From: Clostridiales bacterium
Lineage (GTDB): Bacteria > Bacillota > Clostridia > Lachnospirales > Lachnospiraceae
DNA: 5,682 bases
Reading direction: 5' to 3'
NCBI GenBank assembly: GCA_021203115.1
Contig: JAJQBV010000054.1
Span: 1 to 5,682, forward strand
This document shows positions 4,611-5,682 of this stretch, piece by piece (positions within the stretch are counted from its first letter, which is position 1; every line of letters starts with the position of its first letter). Made by a program: the position numbers and the translations under genes. The notes under the pieces are model-generated. The model was not told the origin of the DNA. It saw only the letters and a list, made by a program, of their open reading frames with translations, and did not search any database.

Positions 4611-5682
4611 TTACTCCTCCTCCATCTCCACGGTGATCTTATCCAGATGCCAGATCTCATCCACATACTCCTGAATGGTACGGTCTGAGGAGAACTTGCC
4701 CACACATGCCACCTGAGACATCGCCAGCTTCGCCCACCGCTTCTCATCGCGGTATGCCTCCTCGACACGCTCCTGCGCCGCCGCATAGGAGCGGAAATCC
4801 TTCAGGCAGAAATAGGTATCCGCATACTGCGTATTCTCCGTGTTAAGGAGAGAATTGTACAGCTTCCGGAACTGCTCGGTGTGGTGCGGAGAATAAAATC
4901 CGTTGATCAGCTGCATCAGCACCTGACGGATCTCCTGATCACTGTTGAAAATATCCATGGGATTGTAGTCCCGCACGCGCTCGTGCTCCATGACCTCATC
5001 GGAGCTCATGCCGAAGATAAACATATTCTCCTCGCCCACTTCCTCGGCCATCTCCACATTCGCGCCGTCCATCGTACCAATCGTCACCGCGCCGTTTAAC
5101 ATGAATTTCATATTTCCGGTGCCGGAAGCCTCCTTGCTGGCCGTGGAAATCTGCTCAGACACATCCGCCGCCGCAAAAATCATCTCCGCGTTGGATACCT
5201 TATAATCCTCGATAAAGACAACCTTGATCTTGCCGTTGATGCTCCGGTCATTGTTGATCACGTCCGCCACGGAGTTGATCAGCTTGATCGTCAGCTTGGC
5301 AACCTCATAGCCTGCCGCCGCCTTCGCGCCGAAGATAAACGTCCGCGGGTAGAACGGCATATCCGGATGCTCCTTGATCTTGTTATACAGATACATCACA
5401 TGGAGAATATTCATCAGCTGCCGCTTGTACTCGTGAAGCCGCTTTACCTGCACATCAAAGATGGAGCGGGGATCCACATCGATTCCGTTGTGCTCCTGAA
5501 TGTATTTGGCCAGACGCAGCTTGTTCTTGTACTTGATATTCATAAACTCCTGCTGTGCCTTCTCGTCATCCAGATACACAGAGAGCTTTTTCATCGCGCT
5601 GAGGTTTGTCACCCAATCAGAACCGATCTTGTCCGTCACCCAGTCGGCCAGCAGCGGATTCCCATGAAGCAGGAAGCGGCGC
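4611..5682 (-). CDS. glgP: Glycogen/alpha-glucan phosphorylase, C-terminal part (N-terminus outside the window)
   Basis: A cytosolic GT35-family phosphorylase that releases glucose-1-phosphate from storage alpha-glucan with phosphate, using pyridoxal phosphate. The visible part is 356 residues of a family normally about 800-830, so the first half or more lies beyond the right edge. The reading frame stays open to the edge, starting with RRFLLHGNP, which matches the family's RR.L...NP segment. Key motifs: VDPRSIFDVQVKRLHEYKRQ (positions 5474 down to 5415), the sugar-phosphate region VFIEDYKVSNAE, and EASGTGNMKFMLNGA, where the PLP lysine codon is at 5108-5106, followed by TIGTMDGANVE. The C-terminal SDRTIQEYVDEIW is also typical. 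The GTG at 5639 is internal, not the start. It converges on the CPBP gene and shares its terminator. The gene end is ordinary, with no sign of damage. Confidence 0.98.
   Translation of the reverse strand, partial: RRFLLHGNPLLADWVTDKIGSDWVTNLSAMKKLSVYLDDEKAQQEFMNIKYKNKLRLAKYIQEHNGIDVDPRSIFDVQVKRLHEYKRQLMNILHVMYLYNKIKEHPDMPFYPRTFIFGAKAAAGYEVAKLTIKLINSVADVINNDRSINGKIKVVFIEDYKVSNAEMIFAAADVSEQISTASKEASGTGNMKFMLNGAVTIGTMDGANVEMAEEVGEENMFIFGMSSDEVMEHERVRDYNPMDIFNSDQEIRQVLMQLINGFYSPHHTEQFRKLYNSLLNTENTQYADTYFCLKDFRSYAAAQERVEEAYRDEKRWAKLAMSQVACVGKFSSDRTIQEYVDEIWHLDKITVEMEEE

Noticed and set aside
4611..5639. GTG at 5639 as the start of a short phosphorylase-like protein
   Set aside because: The same frame continues to the window edge with the conserved RR.L...NP segment of glycogen phosphorylase, so this is an internal codon of a longer gene.
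1..5682. CRISPR array, tRNA/rRNA gene, insertion sequence, prophage or defence island
   Set aside because: I saw no regularly spaced repeats, no cloverleaf-like sequence, no transposase or integrase motifs and no abrupt change in composition. All large open frames are explained by ordinary chromosomal genes.

Overview
The window looks like chromosomal DNA from an endospore-forming Clostridia bacterium, most like a Lachnospiraceae relative. The evidence is a GerA-family spore germination protein, an MEP-pathway kinase, a GntR/FCD regulator, strong GGAGG-type ribosome binding sites, TTGACA/TATAAT-like promoters and a moderately GC-rich codon bias. The assignment rests on protein family character only. 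There are six protein genes, two of them cut by the window edges. I see no RNA genes, mobile elements or CRISPR arrays.

Layout from left to right. Positions 1-1371 (minus) hold the N-terminal 457 residues of a GerA-family germination protein (GerAA/GerKA or SpoVAF type), whose C-terminus lies outside. Positions 1397-1470 are a compact control region: the intrinsic terminator of the preceding gntR gene interlocks with a near-perfect sigma-G (forespore) promoter for the ger gene. Positions 1470-2144 (minus) are a GntR/FCD regulator. Positions 2217-3089 (minus) are ispE. Positions 3090-3170 hold a strong sigma-A promoter for ispE, overlaid by a cluster of TGTAT/ATACA half-sites that looks like a GntR-type operator. 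Positions 3171-3563 (minus) are a small hotdog thioesterase of the fluoroacetyl-CoA thioesterase (FlK) family. Positions 3564-3695 are a divergent intergenic region with an extended -10 promoter in each direction. Positions 3696-4544 (plus) are a CPBP-family intramembrane protease. A hairpin at 4549-4590 terminates it and probably also the convergent gene. Positions 4611-5682 (minus) are the C-terminal part of glycogen phosphorylase, whose N-terminus lies outside.

How the parts may work together: ispE and gntR are probably co-transcribed from the ispE promoter, and the half-site cluster suggests that the GntR protein, or a paralogue, controls its own operon. The ger gene appears to be expressed separately in the forespore. 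The thioesterase and the CPBP protease are divergently transcribed and have no obvious metabolic link. Glycogen phosphorylase is a stand-alone carbon-storage gene as far as can be seen.

I did not find a convincing undescribed multi-gene system. The observations most worth following are the interlocked terminator/sigma-G promoter, the operator-like cluster at ispE, and the FlK-like thioesterase that keeps the catalytic residues but not the fluorine-gating phenylalanine.
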